A DNA stretch of 64,000 nucleotides from Protea cynaroides (lineage: Eukaryota > Streptophyta > Magnoliopsida > Proteales > Proteaceae): contig CM053269.1 in the NCBI GenBank assembly GCA_028583415.1, forward strand, positions 60,377,007-60,441,006. Reading direction: 5' to 3'. The notes under the pieces are model-generated. The model was not told the origin of the DNA. It searched no databases and was given only the letters and a program-made list of their open reading frames with translations. Numbering within the stretch: position 1 is the stretch's first letter; each line of letters begins with the position of its first letter. The position numbers and the translations under genes are program-made. Below, piece by piece: positions 1 to 12,300 of this stretch.

Positions 1-340
1 CAGAGGAGCTCAAAAATCCCATGAGCCATTGCTCAGAACTTGGCTTCAGCGCTTGATCAAGCCACCACAGACTGTTTCTTGCTTCTCCATGTAACAAGGT
101 TGCCTCCTACTAAAGTACAATAGCCAGAAGTAGAGCGTCTATCATCTAGAGAGCCGGCCCAATCCACATCAATATAAGTTGCACATTTAAGATCCATATG
201 TTGATGAGGAGCCAAAAGAACACCATGACCAGGTGCTGATTTTAGGTAGCGCAGGATCCGATACACAACATCCAAATGGCTGAAGTAGGGATCATGCATA
301 TATTGACTCACCATGCTGATAGCAAAAGCAATATCTGGTC
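1..340 (-). pseudogene. Copia RNase H region, partial at the window edge
   Basis: The minus strand encodes ILRYLKSAPGHGVL and later DVDWAGSLDDRRSTSGYC and WRSKKQSVVA, which are hallmarks of the copia RNase H region. The reading frame runs off the left end of the window. Confidence 0.88.
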
Positions 341-521
341 ATGTGTGAGATAGATAAATTAGGCGGTCAACCAATCATTGATATGCACCTTTGTCAACTG
401 GTTCAACCTTCTTTTCCAACTGAGCATTGGGCTCAAGGGGAGTATCCGCAGGAACACATCCAAGCAGACCAGTGTCAGATAGTAAATCAAGGGTGTATTT
501 CCGCTGAGAAAGGGAGATCCC

Positions 522-1142
522 CTAAGTTGATCTGACAACTTCAATTCCCAGAAAGTACCATAATGAGCCCAAGTCTTTAATCTCAAATTCAATGCCCAAA
601 AATATTTTTAAGTGAGATATCTCAGTGGTGTCATTTCCTATGACCACTATATCATCAACATACACAATTAAGACAGTAATTAAGGCCCCCCTTTTTTTAA
701 TAAATAGAGTGTTATCAGCATTACTTTGCTGGTATCCCACTAATATCATGGCTTTATGGAACCGTCAAAACCAGGCCCGAGGAGACTGTTTGAGACCATA
801 TAAAGCACGTTTTAATTTGCATACTTTACCAGTAGTCTGAGGGCTGACAAAACCGGATGGAACATCCATATATACTTCTTCTTCTATCTCTCCATGTAAA
901 AAGGCATTTTTTACATTTAATTGATGTAAATTCCAACCAAGATTTACCGCACATGAGAGTAGGACCCAAACAGTGTTCAGCTTGGCTACAGGTGCAAACG
1001 TCTCTTGATAGTCGATCCCGAAGGTTTGTGTATACCTTTTTGCAACTAATTGAGCTTTGTACCTATCAACCGTTCCATCTATTTTGTACTTCACTGTGAA
1101 AATCCATTTGCATCCTACAGTTCTTTTCCCCCAAAATTCCAA
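522..1142 (-). pseudogene. Copia reverse transcriptase, broken into two frames
   Basis: The N-terminal half (1142-765) carries the copia RT signatures KWIFTVKYKIDGTVDRYKA, FAPVAK and ALYGLKQSPRAWF. The C-terminal half (about 749-522) has the catalytic YVDD box (IVYVDDIVVIG) and a GSLWYFLGIEV segment. A frameshift at about 750-765 separates the two. The acidic, proline-rich linker that usually precedes RT is at 1612-1143. Confidence 0.9.
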
Positions 1143-1699
1143 GTTTTGTTTTTGTCAAGAGCATGCATTTCTTCCAACATTGCTGACTTCCATTTGGGAT
1201 CAGTCAGAGCTGCTTGCCAAGTGGATGGAGTGGAAACAAAAGCAAGGGAAGGAACAAAAGCACAAAAGGGAGGAGATAGAGACTCATAAGACACAAAATT
1301 AGAAATCGGATGTTGAGTACAGGATCTTACACCTTTTCTAAGAGCAATAGGCAATTCCAGAGTAGAATCAGACTCATCAGACAATGTAGGGCCGAGATCA
1401 GGAGTGTCAGATTGGAGTGGTGTAGTGGTGGTAGTGGTATCTGTCTTTTCCTGTTGTTGAGGCCGGGATCGAGTGTATACTTTCACAGGAGGCGGTGCTG
1501 GAGCAGCCGAAGGATCCGAACTTTTGGAGATGTCACTTGGAACTGTATCAGCGGGCACTGGGAGGTCTTCAATTGGTCCACGCATATCTTCAACTTCAAC
1601 TGGTTCAATCACACTTGGAGACTCCCCTTGAAGATGTTAAGGGACCCCAAAAAAGGCCTCAGACTCATGGAACATCACATCCATAGAGACAAACGTCCG

Positions 1700-2899
1700 G
1701 CGAGATAAAGGATGACAACATTTGTACCCTTTCTGGGTAGCAGAGTAACCCACAACAATGCATTGAAGACTTCGGGGATCCAATTTGCCAGGATGGTGGT
1801 AATTACGGGCAAATCATACACAACCAAATACCTTAGGAGGAACTATAAATGTGGATGTACCTAGTAGCATCTCTATTGGACAGCGAAAGTCAAGTATTCG
1901 AGAAGGCATTCGGTTGATGAGGTAGGCAGCTGTAAGGACAGCCTCACTCTAGTATGAAGGGGGTACATGCGTCTGAAATATTGAGCAACCTCTAATAAGT
2001 GGCGGTTTTTCCGTTCAGCGACGTCATTTTGTGCCAGAATATCGACACAACTTGTTTGATTAAGAATTTCATGTTCCGCCAGATAATGTTGAAAGACCCC
2101 ATTTGTATACTCCATCCCATTATCAGTCTGAAGAATTGCTATCTTCCCAGTATACTGTGTCTAGATCATCCAGTGAGACAGTTGGAAACAACTAAAGACT
2201 TCACTCTTTTGGCGGAGCAAGTAGATCCAGGTGATCCGGGTATTACAACCAATAAACGTTACAAACCATTTGTATCCAGTAATTGAGGAACATCGAGATA
2301 GACCCCATACATCAGAGTGGATTAAATGAAAAGCAATTATACTACGTTTATTGGAAATTGGATAGATAGATCTAGTTTGCTTGGCAAAAATGCAAGCATC
2401 ATAAAAGAACTCGTCTATATTACAAAATTTGGAAAACTAGGGAAAAAATTTAAGCATATTTCTGATAGGGAGATGTCCCAACCGGTGGTGCCATATGCGG
2501 AGAGCGGCCAGAAGATGGTACCTGTGAGGTGAGAGCAGAGGACTCGGATGCAGGTGTAAGCAGGTACAAACCATCAACCACTTTACCACTACCAATCGTT
2601 TTCTCTATCACCAAGTCATGAATCACACAGTGTGAAGGAAAAAAGGTGACTTGACAATTCAAATCACGAGTTAAACTACTAATGGATAAAAGATTAGTAG
2701 AAAAATTAGGCACATGGAGAACTGATGAAAGGGATAAGGTAGAAGAGCATTTGATGGAACCCTTCCCGGCAATAGTGGAAAGAGAGCCATTAGCAACTTG
2801 CACTTTACCTTTACCAGAACTAGGAAAATAATCAACAAAGGAATGGGAAGACCCAATACAGTAATCAGTGGCCCGGAGTCAATGATCCACGGTGTAGAG
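1700..2899 (-). pseudogene. Copia protease and integrase remnants
   Basis: The protease active-site context WIIDSG is encoded at about 2889-2872. A GAG-pre-integrase stretch (LHVPNFSTNLLSISSL) follows at about 2700-2740. The C-terminal part of the integrase core, with the family signature around VAERKNRHLLE, is encoded near 2000-2040. Several frame changes occur between these pieces. The domain assignment rests on well-conserved copia motifs; the exact limits are approximate. Confidence 0.8.
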
Positions 2900-3959
2900 G
2901 CCGAGGATACACAGGGACTACTAAGGGAAATACCTGATTTGGCAAAGTTGGAAGAGGGGGCAGCAGTTGACTCTGAAGGGCTAGTCTGAAGCAAAAGGCG
3001 GCGTAGCTGGTTCATCAATTCATCATTACCAAGAGGAGGAGTGTGACCAACATTATCAGACTCGGTTTGATGGGCCTGGGCAGAATTGTTACCTCGACCC
3101 TGCCCTCGACCTTTGCCATTTGTAGGACGTCCATGAAGCTTCCAACAATATTCTTTTGTGTAATGTTCTTTACCACAGAACTCACATTTAATTGGTTCCC
3201 TGTCTGAACCATGACGGACAGAATTACCTGTGGTAGAGGAACTTATACCGGTGAATAAAGGGGAGCGATCTGATAGAGACGGTTGAAGCATGGCTGTCCT
3301 TCTGCTATCTTCAGTCTGGACCATGGCATAGGCTTGCTCTAAGGAGGAGAAAGGATCACGACTCAGAACATGAGCAAGAATCTAATCAAATTTCATATTT
3401 AAGCCAGCCAAAAAAACATAAACCTAAAACCTGTTTTCTCTCTTTGCAAATTTCATGGCATCAGTTGAACATGCAGCAGAGAATCCTTCATAATAATTCA
3501 TCTCTTGCCACATGCCACGTAGTTCAGAATAGTATTGAGATAAAGAAAGTTCTTTTTGTTTTGTATCATGAATTTTTTTTCTGAATCTCATATACCTGAG
3601 CATCATTCCTTACCTGTGAGTACGTCTCCTTTGCTGCCTTCCATATGCTTGCCGCAGAATCTAGTAACAAATATCCGCGAGCAATGTTTGGATTCATGGC
3701 ACCGATAAGGTATGACATCATAAGGTAGTTGTCGGTGTTCCATTTGCTTAGGGTATTGTCATCTGTGGTAGGTTTCTTAGCATCACCAGTAAGAAATCCT
3801 GAAAAGTCACGGGGAAGCAATAGAGAGGAAGCAAGAACAAGACCACATCAAGTAATTATTCCCATCCAATTTAATGGAACAAGGAGGGAATGTGGGAAAA
3901 CCGGAGCTCCGATCATTAGAGCCCTCGGTGACAGTTGATGTAGTAGTCAAATCAAACAT
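2900..3959 (-). pseudogene. Copia gag (UBN2-type) with zinc knuckle, broken
   Basis: A start codon lies at 3959 on the minus strand. The typical UBN2 opening (IKLDGNNYLMW) follows, then a stop, and the frame resumes after a shift with the nucleocapsid core at about 3820-3430. A CCHC zinc knuckle (CEFCGKEHYTKEYC) is encoded near 3186-3145. Its histidine spacing is CX2CX3HX5C, one residue off the usual CX2CX4HX4C. Frame breaks separate the pieces, so it is not functional. Confidence 0.85.
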
Positions 3960-4160
3960 GATGGAGAAAAAGGAACTACTGACAATAAATCATATAAAGC
4001 AACCAAAAAAAAGTTTGAAAAAAGTTTAGAAGTACATGACCTCGAAGGGTTGCCGGAGGCAGAAGGCCGCCTCAGAGAGAGAGAGGGCTGGAGGTGGAAG
4101 CAGGCGGTGGAGGCGGCGGCAGCGGCAGGGAAGGAGGCGATGCTAGGGGAAGAGCTGATT

Positions 4161-4178
4161 ACCTTAGCTCTAATATCA
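4161..4178 (-). other. Retrotransposon primer-binding site (initiator-Met tRNA type)
   Basis: On the minus strand this reads TGATATTAGAGCTAAGGT directly after the LTR. It differs at two positions from the TGGTATCAGAGC core usual for priming by initiator methionine tRNA in plant copia elements. The mismatches fit an old, inactive copy. Confidence 0.75.
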
Positions 4179-4427
4179 TGTTGAATGATGGTTTGACTTG
4201 TCTGTAATAGACAGAGGTCTCATCTATTTCTAATATGAGATTTGTACAAATATGGTAGAGAAGGTAAAAGAATAGGAAACATCGAACCTGGACAATGTTA
4301 GGTAACACTGAACCTGGACAATGTTTGGTAACACTGAACCTGGACATAAACTTAACCTGGACAATGTTAGGTAACACTGAACCTACACATAAAGACATTA
4401 CAGCACATTACAATACAATACCCATCA
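4179..4427 (-). repeat. 5' LTR of the copia element (249 bp)
   Basis: The segment begins TG and ends CA on the plus strand and directly abuts the primer-binding site, as an LTR should. It contains three to four copies of a roughly 26-bp tandem repeat between 4290 and 4385, built on AACACTGAACCTGGACAATG, which may explain variation in LTR length. The outer border is inferred from the terminal CA at 4426-4427, because the partner LTR is outside the window. Confidence 0.7.
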
Positions 4428-6308
4428 GTTTTAGCCAGGTTGGGATCCTAAATTTCCAGTCATTTACAAATTTGGATTGGATCAGGTTGGGCATTTGGGG
4501 ACTTGCTTTGACAAAGATCCCAGAACAGATCCTGCAAAAGACAAGTATGTTGAGGATGGAGCACAAATGCACAAGTGCACGTCTACCCACATTCAACCAG
4601 ATAGCAAACTAAAGATTAATTTTGAGTAGGGACTTACGTGCATATACATAAGATTGAAGCCACATCTGGTCCACTACTGTGAATTCAGATATGGACTCAG
4701 ATCTTTGTAGATCAGTAGATCCAACCTGCTTATGCAGAACTCCTTGCAACTGAGATGTTGTCCAGTGTGAAGGACCTAGAACATCACTTTATCTTACCAC
4801 AAAACCTTTTAATATAGACATCAATACAGTGGGGCTGTCGGACAGGGAGTATCAAAACTGGAAATTTTAAGGTCAATAAAAATTTGTATAAGATTTTGAA
4901 AAAGAAGAAAGGGAAAAAAAAAATTTGGTTCAGCAAACCACATGCATAACATCTCTTAGACCGAAAAATCAGCATTGACAATTTTCTCTATATTGGTTGC
5001 AAGTATTTCACGCAATCCAAAACTGATGATTCAACACCAGTTACATTATCCTTTTTAGTAGATACTTGGACAAATGAGGGCCAAATCAGGCAATGGGAAC
5101 TTTGAAAGGTTAACATGCCTCCATGCAGGTAAATCTGAGCAATTAGAAGGCATGCTCAAGACCCAGCAGCACCAATAACAAGAACATAGTCATAGAAGCA
5201 GAAGGAGAAACATTTAGGCTATAGCATGAAAGAAGTCCTATTGACTGTACCAATAATTAATAGAACAGATAATCATGTGGATTTAAAAAGAAAAGAATCA
5301 CCCCTCTGGAAAGTTGTATAATAGGAGTACAATTCGAGTCACAATAGGCAAAATACTAAAGTAATTTTTAGAAAATTCAAAACGTCACATTACTTGCTCT
5401 TTATTATTCTGTAATAGGCTGTCAATGGACCAGATATTACCAGGATCCAATTCGTACCCAATTCAATTATTTAGGATATGGATATGGCTACATGCAATCC
5501 CATAAATATCAGACCCAGTGATGTTAACATATATACCCTTCTGTAATCTACAAATAAAAATATACATAGGAATTTTTGTTGGTACTAATAAATAGGACTT
5601 CAGGTGCATACAATATGTTTAATTTGTAGAATTTATAAATTTTATATGTAGACTTTATACAATTTATAGGAATAACCATAGTTTGTAGAAATTATAAATT
5701 TTATATGCATAATTTATATAATTTATAGTGATAACATATATTTGTTTAATTTCAAGAACAAAATGATACCATAAGTTGAGGTGACCCAGAAGCAAGAATT
5801 TATATTTTTCTGCCCTTTTATCTTTTGTAGGATATCCGATTTGATAATCAAATATTTGGACAGTTATGGATACTGACCCTCCCACATCTGCTTCGGAGTC
5901 GACCCATTAGAGCCCTATTCCATTTTTTTTTAAGTCACAAACTTAAGAATTTGTCCAAACAACTGTTGTATCAAGCACAAAAAGTTTTAAGAATATTTTT
6001 CTGCCCTCATATCTTTTATAGGATATCCGATTTGATAATCGAATATTTGGACAGTTATGGATACTGACCCACCCACATCTGCTTCGTATTCAACCCATCT
6101 TCCATTTTTTCTAAGTGACAAACTTAAGAATTTGTCCCAACAACTGTTGTATCAAGCACAAAAGGTTTTACAAATGTCCTCATCATAGAATGCACAAGTA
6201 GGACATCAATGAGACCATCAGAAATGTGGAAGCTGAATTAGGAAAATTTTCCTGGGGAAAGGGAAGGAATGTGGTGAAACTTACGAAACCATACAGAAAG
6301 TACATTAC
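4428..6308. other. AT-rich region downstream of the ABC1K exons; no gene assigned
   Basis: I searched the minus strand for the missing C-terminal exons of the ABC1 kinase and found no convincing one. A stop-free minus stretch at about 4621-4769 has a plausible acceptor (TTCTAG) and donor (CGTAAGT), but its translation matches nothing I know and its phase does not fit the preceding kinase exon. The remainder is low-complexity AT-rich sequence and the 191-bp tandem duplication listed separately. Confidence 0.6.
5802..6172. repeat. Direct tandem duplication, period about 191 bp
   Basis: Copy A (5802-5992) and copy B (5993 to about 6172) both start ATATTTTTCTGCCC. They share GGATATCCGATTTGATAATC, GGACAGTTATGGATACTGAC and ACAACTGTTGTATCAAGCAC in the same order, with scattered substitutions and a small deletion in copy B. 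No coding function is apparent. Confidence 0.85.
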
Positions 6309-9300
6309 CTAGTTGTGCCTACCCTCAAGAAAAGAGCAAGCTTCTGCCATTGGAATTCCTTCCTTTTGTTGAAAACGACCTGAGTAGTTTCAAAGAGATT
6401 AAACAAACAACAAAGTATTATTCCTGAAGATTCTTGACAGAACTAATAATGGAGAAATTTTAAATGTCATTATGATGGATCATAATGATACTTTGTAAAA
6501 TAGCCACCAAGAAGGGTGATGAACAGGACCGGTGATTATCTCATGGATTGAAATCAGCACAGCAGGATGATTGAGACTATTATAATATATACTTTCTGTA
6601 ACACCCACCATTTTGGTTTTAGTTTTCCAGAAGAGTACCGTAGATCATATACTTTTGATTATCTGATAGGGTTCTTTTCACATATATTTTCCCAGTCAGA
6701 CCCATCAAATGGACACTCTTGATTCCTTTAATGGCCATAAAAAAATGTAGAGCTTCCATCCACAAATAGCAATTACCATCATCCATTTGACTACAAATTT
6801 TCACTCACTAATATGAACCGACAATAAGGCCTAGTCCCCAAAGGAGGATCTATATCAAAACATGGACTAACTAACTTGTTGCAATCCTATAATCATAAGC
6901 AAAGGTGAGTAATTAGCGAATACCGAATGTAAAATTCCTCTCATAGCAGGCGAATTATCAGTCAGAAGTTTTTGCACAACGTAAGGATATGCAGATTCAA
7001 ATGTCTTGAAACCTTTGTCAGCAGCTAAAGCCAATCCTGAAAAGTCAATAAATGAAATGAGAATATCAACTGAAAGATTTATGATCCTTAGAGAACAGTA
7101 AATATTGGGTTGGGTTGGGTGGGGTTGTGTGTGTGTGTGGGTGGGGGGGGGGGGGGACAGCATAATCATAATCTAGAGCATACATATGAAGGAGAAGATT
7201 ACACAGAGTTGGGCAAAATGTTCAAAATTTTCTCGCAAAACGAAGTAAATATTAAATGCAGAAACAATACATGTTCCAAGAACAATTCATCCTCATTTGA
7301 CGTACCAATTAGGATTGCTCTCATCTAGGTATTCCAGTACCAAGTAGGAAATCAACTGCCTGGTCATTAAAGCATGTGTAGAATATGACTAATATGGTCA
7401 TAGCACATATAGAAAACTATTATCAACAAAAAGAAAAAAAACTAACTAAAGACACTATTTTTTTTTTTTTTTTTTTTGTGGGGGGGGGGGAAACAAGACA
7501 CTTTAATATTGACCTCTTGTTTAGTATTTATAAAGAATTATCTGAGAATCTACACAGAATCTAATCCCCTAACAATATTTATAACATCACAGTCAATGGT
7601 GGAACTAGGATTTTCTTCTTCTTCTAAGCAAAACGCTACCAACAGTGAGTGACTCTATCAGGCAAAAATCCTGGCCTGCCTTTCTACCGATTATACTACT
7701 ATATTGTGGTACACAATGTAACACAGCTATCTATCTCCTGTCTGCCAAAAATACAGAAATATTTTGTATATGTATCAAAGTACAATTATATGTCCCTTCC
7801 TAAAATAATTATTTATAATTTTATATTTCTACCAAGTAGGGTTTTCCCCTCCGGGCTGTTTGTTAGTGCATGATTGACCTCCCAATGAGGTCCATCTCAT
7901 TTATCAAGATTTTGAGGACATCCCATATGGATAATCTGTGTAAAATATTTGGACGGGGTTATGAAGTGAATGCATTGTCTGTAAAGATCAATGAAACCTT
8001 GCGTAGTATGAGCTTCTACACAACACAAAGTATAGTAGTCTTAAGCAAAGAGCTTTACACCACATGGCACAATCCACTTGTCGATTTCAATCAAGATCTG
8101 AACACCTGGCAAAGTGGCAATACTAGGGAAAAAGTTTCAATACATGGTATGACATATTAATTTAGCTGTGAAATTTGATAGAGGGAAAATCCACCCCTAT
8201 CTATCAAGTGGTTGGAATGGCCATATAGATCATCCCTAATTAGTTTGATGATTTAAAATCCAACAGGAAAAGGCACAATACATACTAGGCTCTATGGTTA
8301 AGATGGGTCAAGTTGAATTTAGTGAGTGCCCTGTCTACCTAGCAGTCATATCTGTCCGAATCAAACCTACACAATTTATCTAAACACAACATATGCATAT
8401 TTAAGATTGAGGTGTATAAAACCCATACCTTTAATATATTATATTGCATAGACTTCTAATTTATCTTTTTTCAGGAGGGGGTGGGAAAAGAGCAATAAAT
8501 TTCTTTGGGGGGTTGGAATTCCCCGCTTACCCTCCCCCCGGGTCCACCCATAATAGTAACCTCATGAAATCCTTATCATGTAAAAATTCATGGGTGCACG
8601 AGAGTTTTAACTAAAAGAAAGAGTAATCCCCTCAACTAGGACAGATGAAGAGACATGAAATCATTATCATGTAACAATTATTGCTGCGTGAGAGTTTTAA
8701 CTAAAAAGAAAGAGAAATCCTCCAACTAGGACAGATAAAGAGACAAATAGGAGAATTGAGACAAATTTTGCATCCATCCAGCATCTTACCTTCAAAGGAT
8801 GCTAGAGAACGTAAGAGCAGCACATAGTATGGTGGCATACGGAACTGGTACTTTTGTGCTACAGACCAGATTTTAGCAAGAACCTTCAATAAAAATGGGC
8901 AGGGAAAGAAAAAGATAAAGCAGTGAGCCACTTACTTTAAAGATGCAAGACATAATACATGTACAAGTCTAGGACATAGGAGCAGGAAAACAAATGAACC
9001 AGGACCAATAAATTATGACTTTTTTAGACAATAAAAATGGAAGAAACTGAAGAATGTATTCCAGATTGTATATTGCAGCTAATAATAGTTTTCTCCCCGG
9101 CAATGGAGTTCTCAAATTTGACTTGATTATAAGTATAATAAAAAAATTGATGGTGGTAAATTATCAACTTAGGGTGTTCTAAAAAATATAAATTTCTTGT
9201 CTTCTGCCATACAGGGGGATAGGAAGTCGTCATTAAACAGGATTTAATATAAATATCATAGGTTAAAATCACTGAAGATTAAACAGCACCAAGACTAATA

Positions 9301-12300
9301 TACTATTAGACAGGTTCATTCACCACCTGAAAGAATGTAATAAAGATTACAATCATCTTAAGCTTTGGACCCTAAAAAGATCTCCTTGATTTATTCGAAG
9401 TCGCCTGCAAATGCCACATTTAAAATGAAGATACAGACTGAAATAACCATGTCAAACTCCTAGGCTTTCTACATTTTTTTCTAGGAAGAAGAAATACCTC
9501 CAAGTTCTCAATTTGAAACTTGTATCTAATAAAGAATATTCTGGAGCATCAAATAATACAAAAGGAAAAAGGAAAAAAATACTAGCGTGAGATCAAGATA
9601 TTATACTTACCCTACTGAACTTGATATCAGGAATTCCATCTCGAAGTTCTACCTCCCCTAAAGCATTTTCCAAATCCTGAATGCATTAGTTCAATGTGAT
9701 TATCAGTTACTGCTAATAACTTTACAGAAGGAAAGTTTCACAAGCAGCACTTGAGAATATAAAAACATGCTTGGTTCTACACTACCATAAGAACAGATGG
9801 ACAAGTACTATAAGAATTAAAGATCATTGCTTCATCTTATTAAAATAGAAATATGACCCATATATTTCTGTAAATAGAAAGGTTAAGGTTATAGGGATGC
9901 TACCATGGTTACACGCCGTATATTAGTCCCTGGTCTTGCAACATCCATTTCAGTCAGAGCATGAACAAGGGAAGCCCAATCCCCATTTACTATGTGAATT
10001 ATGGAAGCAAGCATGGCAAACTGATGCTTTTTCTCCATCCGACAAAGCAAACCGAAATCCAAAAACCTATAACAGAAAAAAGAGAATGAACTCAACTTTA
10101 GATAATAAAGAGAACCTCTAGTGCTTTTGCTAAATGAACTCTCAAGAAAATATATTAATTCCCGACAACCCCCCCAACAATGCAAATTCCTGAGTAATTG
10201 AGAAAAGATATTAGTTCTCACTCCTATTTTTTAAAATTTGAGTAGAAAAGTAGAGCCACCAAAAAGGATACTTCAAAAAGCAGAAGGGCTGAAGTGAAGG
10301 GGAGATGTAGAGGCAACATCATACTATTAGTCTATTATCATTTTGAGCAACAAAGAGGCAAAACACAAACCCAATTTGTCCCCCGCTCATGTAACGCAAG
10401 TTGCCGGGATGTGGATCAGCATGCAATAACCCTGTTTCAAGGAGCTGAATAAGTGTTGCTTCCACTCCTTTTTCAACCTTGAATATAAAAACATAAATAA
10501 TTTATCAGTTAAAACCATATTTATGAAGATATTACTTGTACTGACATACACAAAGAAATCAATGTATATACAAGATTTATGAGGTTGATGCCACCAATCC
10601 ACTTAAGTACTTTAATTCTAACAATTAAACAAAAACCACATTCATGCAACCATTATTTTAATAATCAGAGAACATTAAAAGGAAAAGTGAAGTTCAACTG
10701 TTTTGCAGTATCAACCAGAATATAGGACTTGCTTGACACTGAACACACTTCATATTGACACCAAAGAGAGTGGGAACATGCAACCAGTAGTAATTACATA
10801 CCAGATCAAGAAGATGTTTTTTAGCCTCAAGCTGCTGCCTCTCTGAATACCAGGATCCGTGATCCATTAAGCTTCCAGTAGATGCGAAAACCAAATCATT
10901 TGGGTTTTCACCAACCACCCACTCCATGGTCAAAACTCGCTTTCGAGTTAAATGTCTATAAACTTTTGGAACAAACATACATGGGAAGGAGGAATGAGCT
11001 TCCTGTATATGACAGAAATTAATAAAGCAAAAGGGACAATGAGATATAATCCTAGAAGTGGATAAGAATATATGCTCATCTTTCATTGTGCATCAACACC
11101 ATACAAGAAATAAATAAATGAAACTTCAAGACAACTTAAAATAATAGTAACATGGAGATTAAAAAAAAAAATCCATTACCTGCATATTGTACGTAGCATT
11201 ATGCTTAATTTTAAAACAGGAAAAGAAAATTTTAACTTTTAATATGCCATGTCAGGCATTGGGTGGTCGATGTTATAAAGGACCCACCATCTCATAGGTC
11301 AAATTTCAATTTAAAGTGAGCAAAAGTTACATGAGTTATGTAACAAAATAGAAAAATAAAAGATAGAGAGAATCTATGTGTACTACTCCTCTCCTTGTAA
11401 CTTGTATTTATAAAACATAGAAAACAACTATTAGATAGAATTTAGGACTACAAGTCAGAATCTTAGTCACAAACTAAAGACAAAGTAAACTCAAAATAGG
11501 AAAAGAAAACTAACAAACCTAATTAGTAAAGGAAACTAATAAAGCAAACTAACAAACTAATTATGATTCTATATACTAATAGGAGTCCAAGTCCTAGATA
11601 CTAGCACTAACTACTTTGACTTAAGTATACTGTTACAATTTTATTACGCTAACACCCCTCCTCAAGCTGGAGCAGGGGGGAATGTGAGAGTTTCAGCTTG
11701 AAACAATGTAGCAGCGAAAGCAGCAATTGTAGTAGTAGGAGCAGTAATAGTGGTAACAATAATAGTAGCAGTAGTAGTAGCAGCAGCACAATATAGGTCA
11801 GTGTGAACCAAGTAGTAGTAATAGCATAGTATAGGTCACTGTGAACTAAGTAGTAGTAGTAGTAGTAGTAGCAACAGCATAGTATAGAGTCACTGTGAAC
11901 CAAATAGTAGTAACAGCACAGTATAGATCACTGTGAACCAAGTAGTAGTAGCAGCAGCAACAGCAGTAGCAATAGTAGTGGCTACACACCTAACAGAGAA
12001 CCTTAAACTACTCTCAAAACGGCAACCCAGGTGATTGCTCTGATACCATGTCACAAAATAGAAAAATAAGAGAAGATGTAGAGAATCGATGTGTACTGCT
12101 CCTCTCCTTGTAGCTTGTATTTATAGAAAATAGAAAACAACTATTAGATAGGATCTAGAATTCTACAAGTCATAGTTCTATTCATAAACTAAAGAAAAAG
12201 TAAACTCCAAATAGGAAAAGGAAACTAACAAGCCTAATTGGTAAAGGAAATTAATAAAGCAAACTAACAAACTAATTAGAAGTTCATATACTAATAGAAA

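Larger units (their letters stand above)
1..4427 (-). mobile_element. Ty1/copia LTR retrotransposon, degenerate, truncated by the window edge
   Basis: Read on the minus strand, the element runs from a 5' LTR (4179-4427) and primer-binding site (4161-4178) through gag (from about 3959), a zinc knuckle, protease, integrase, reverse transcriptase and RNase H. The domain order (integrase before reverse transcriptase) is diagnostic of Ty1/copia. All coding parts carry frameshifts or stops, so no intact polyprotein remains. The 3' LTR would lie to the left of the window and cannot be seen, so target duplications cannot be tested; the five bases outside the LTR are GTTTT (4428-4432). The element sits about 1.9 kb beyond the last recognised exon of the ABC1 kinase gene on the same strand. 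Confidence 0.93.

Noticed and set aside
5100..5200. VLVIGAAG-like dinucleotide-binding motif on the minus strand
   Set aside because: It is followed at once by a stop and has no surrounding fold or splice context; chance resemblance.
6619..6804. Minus-strand 61-aa frame between ABC1K exons 13 and 14
   Set aside because: It lies in an intron; the exon-13 to exon-14 junction is in phase without it and ABC1K relatives have no such insert.
11649..11903. Leu/Tyr-rich minus-strand frame near 11.8 kb
   Set aside because: It is a translation of the trinucleotide array inside the TRIM.
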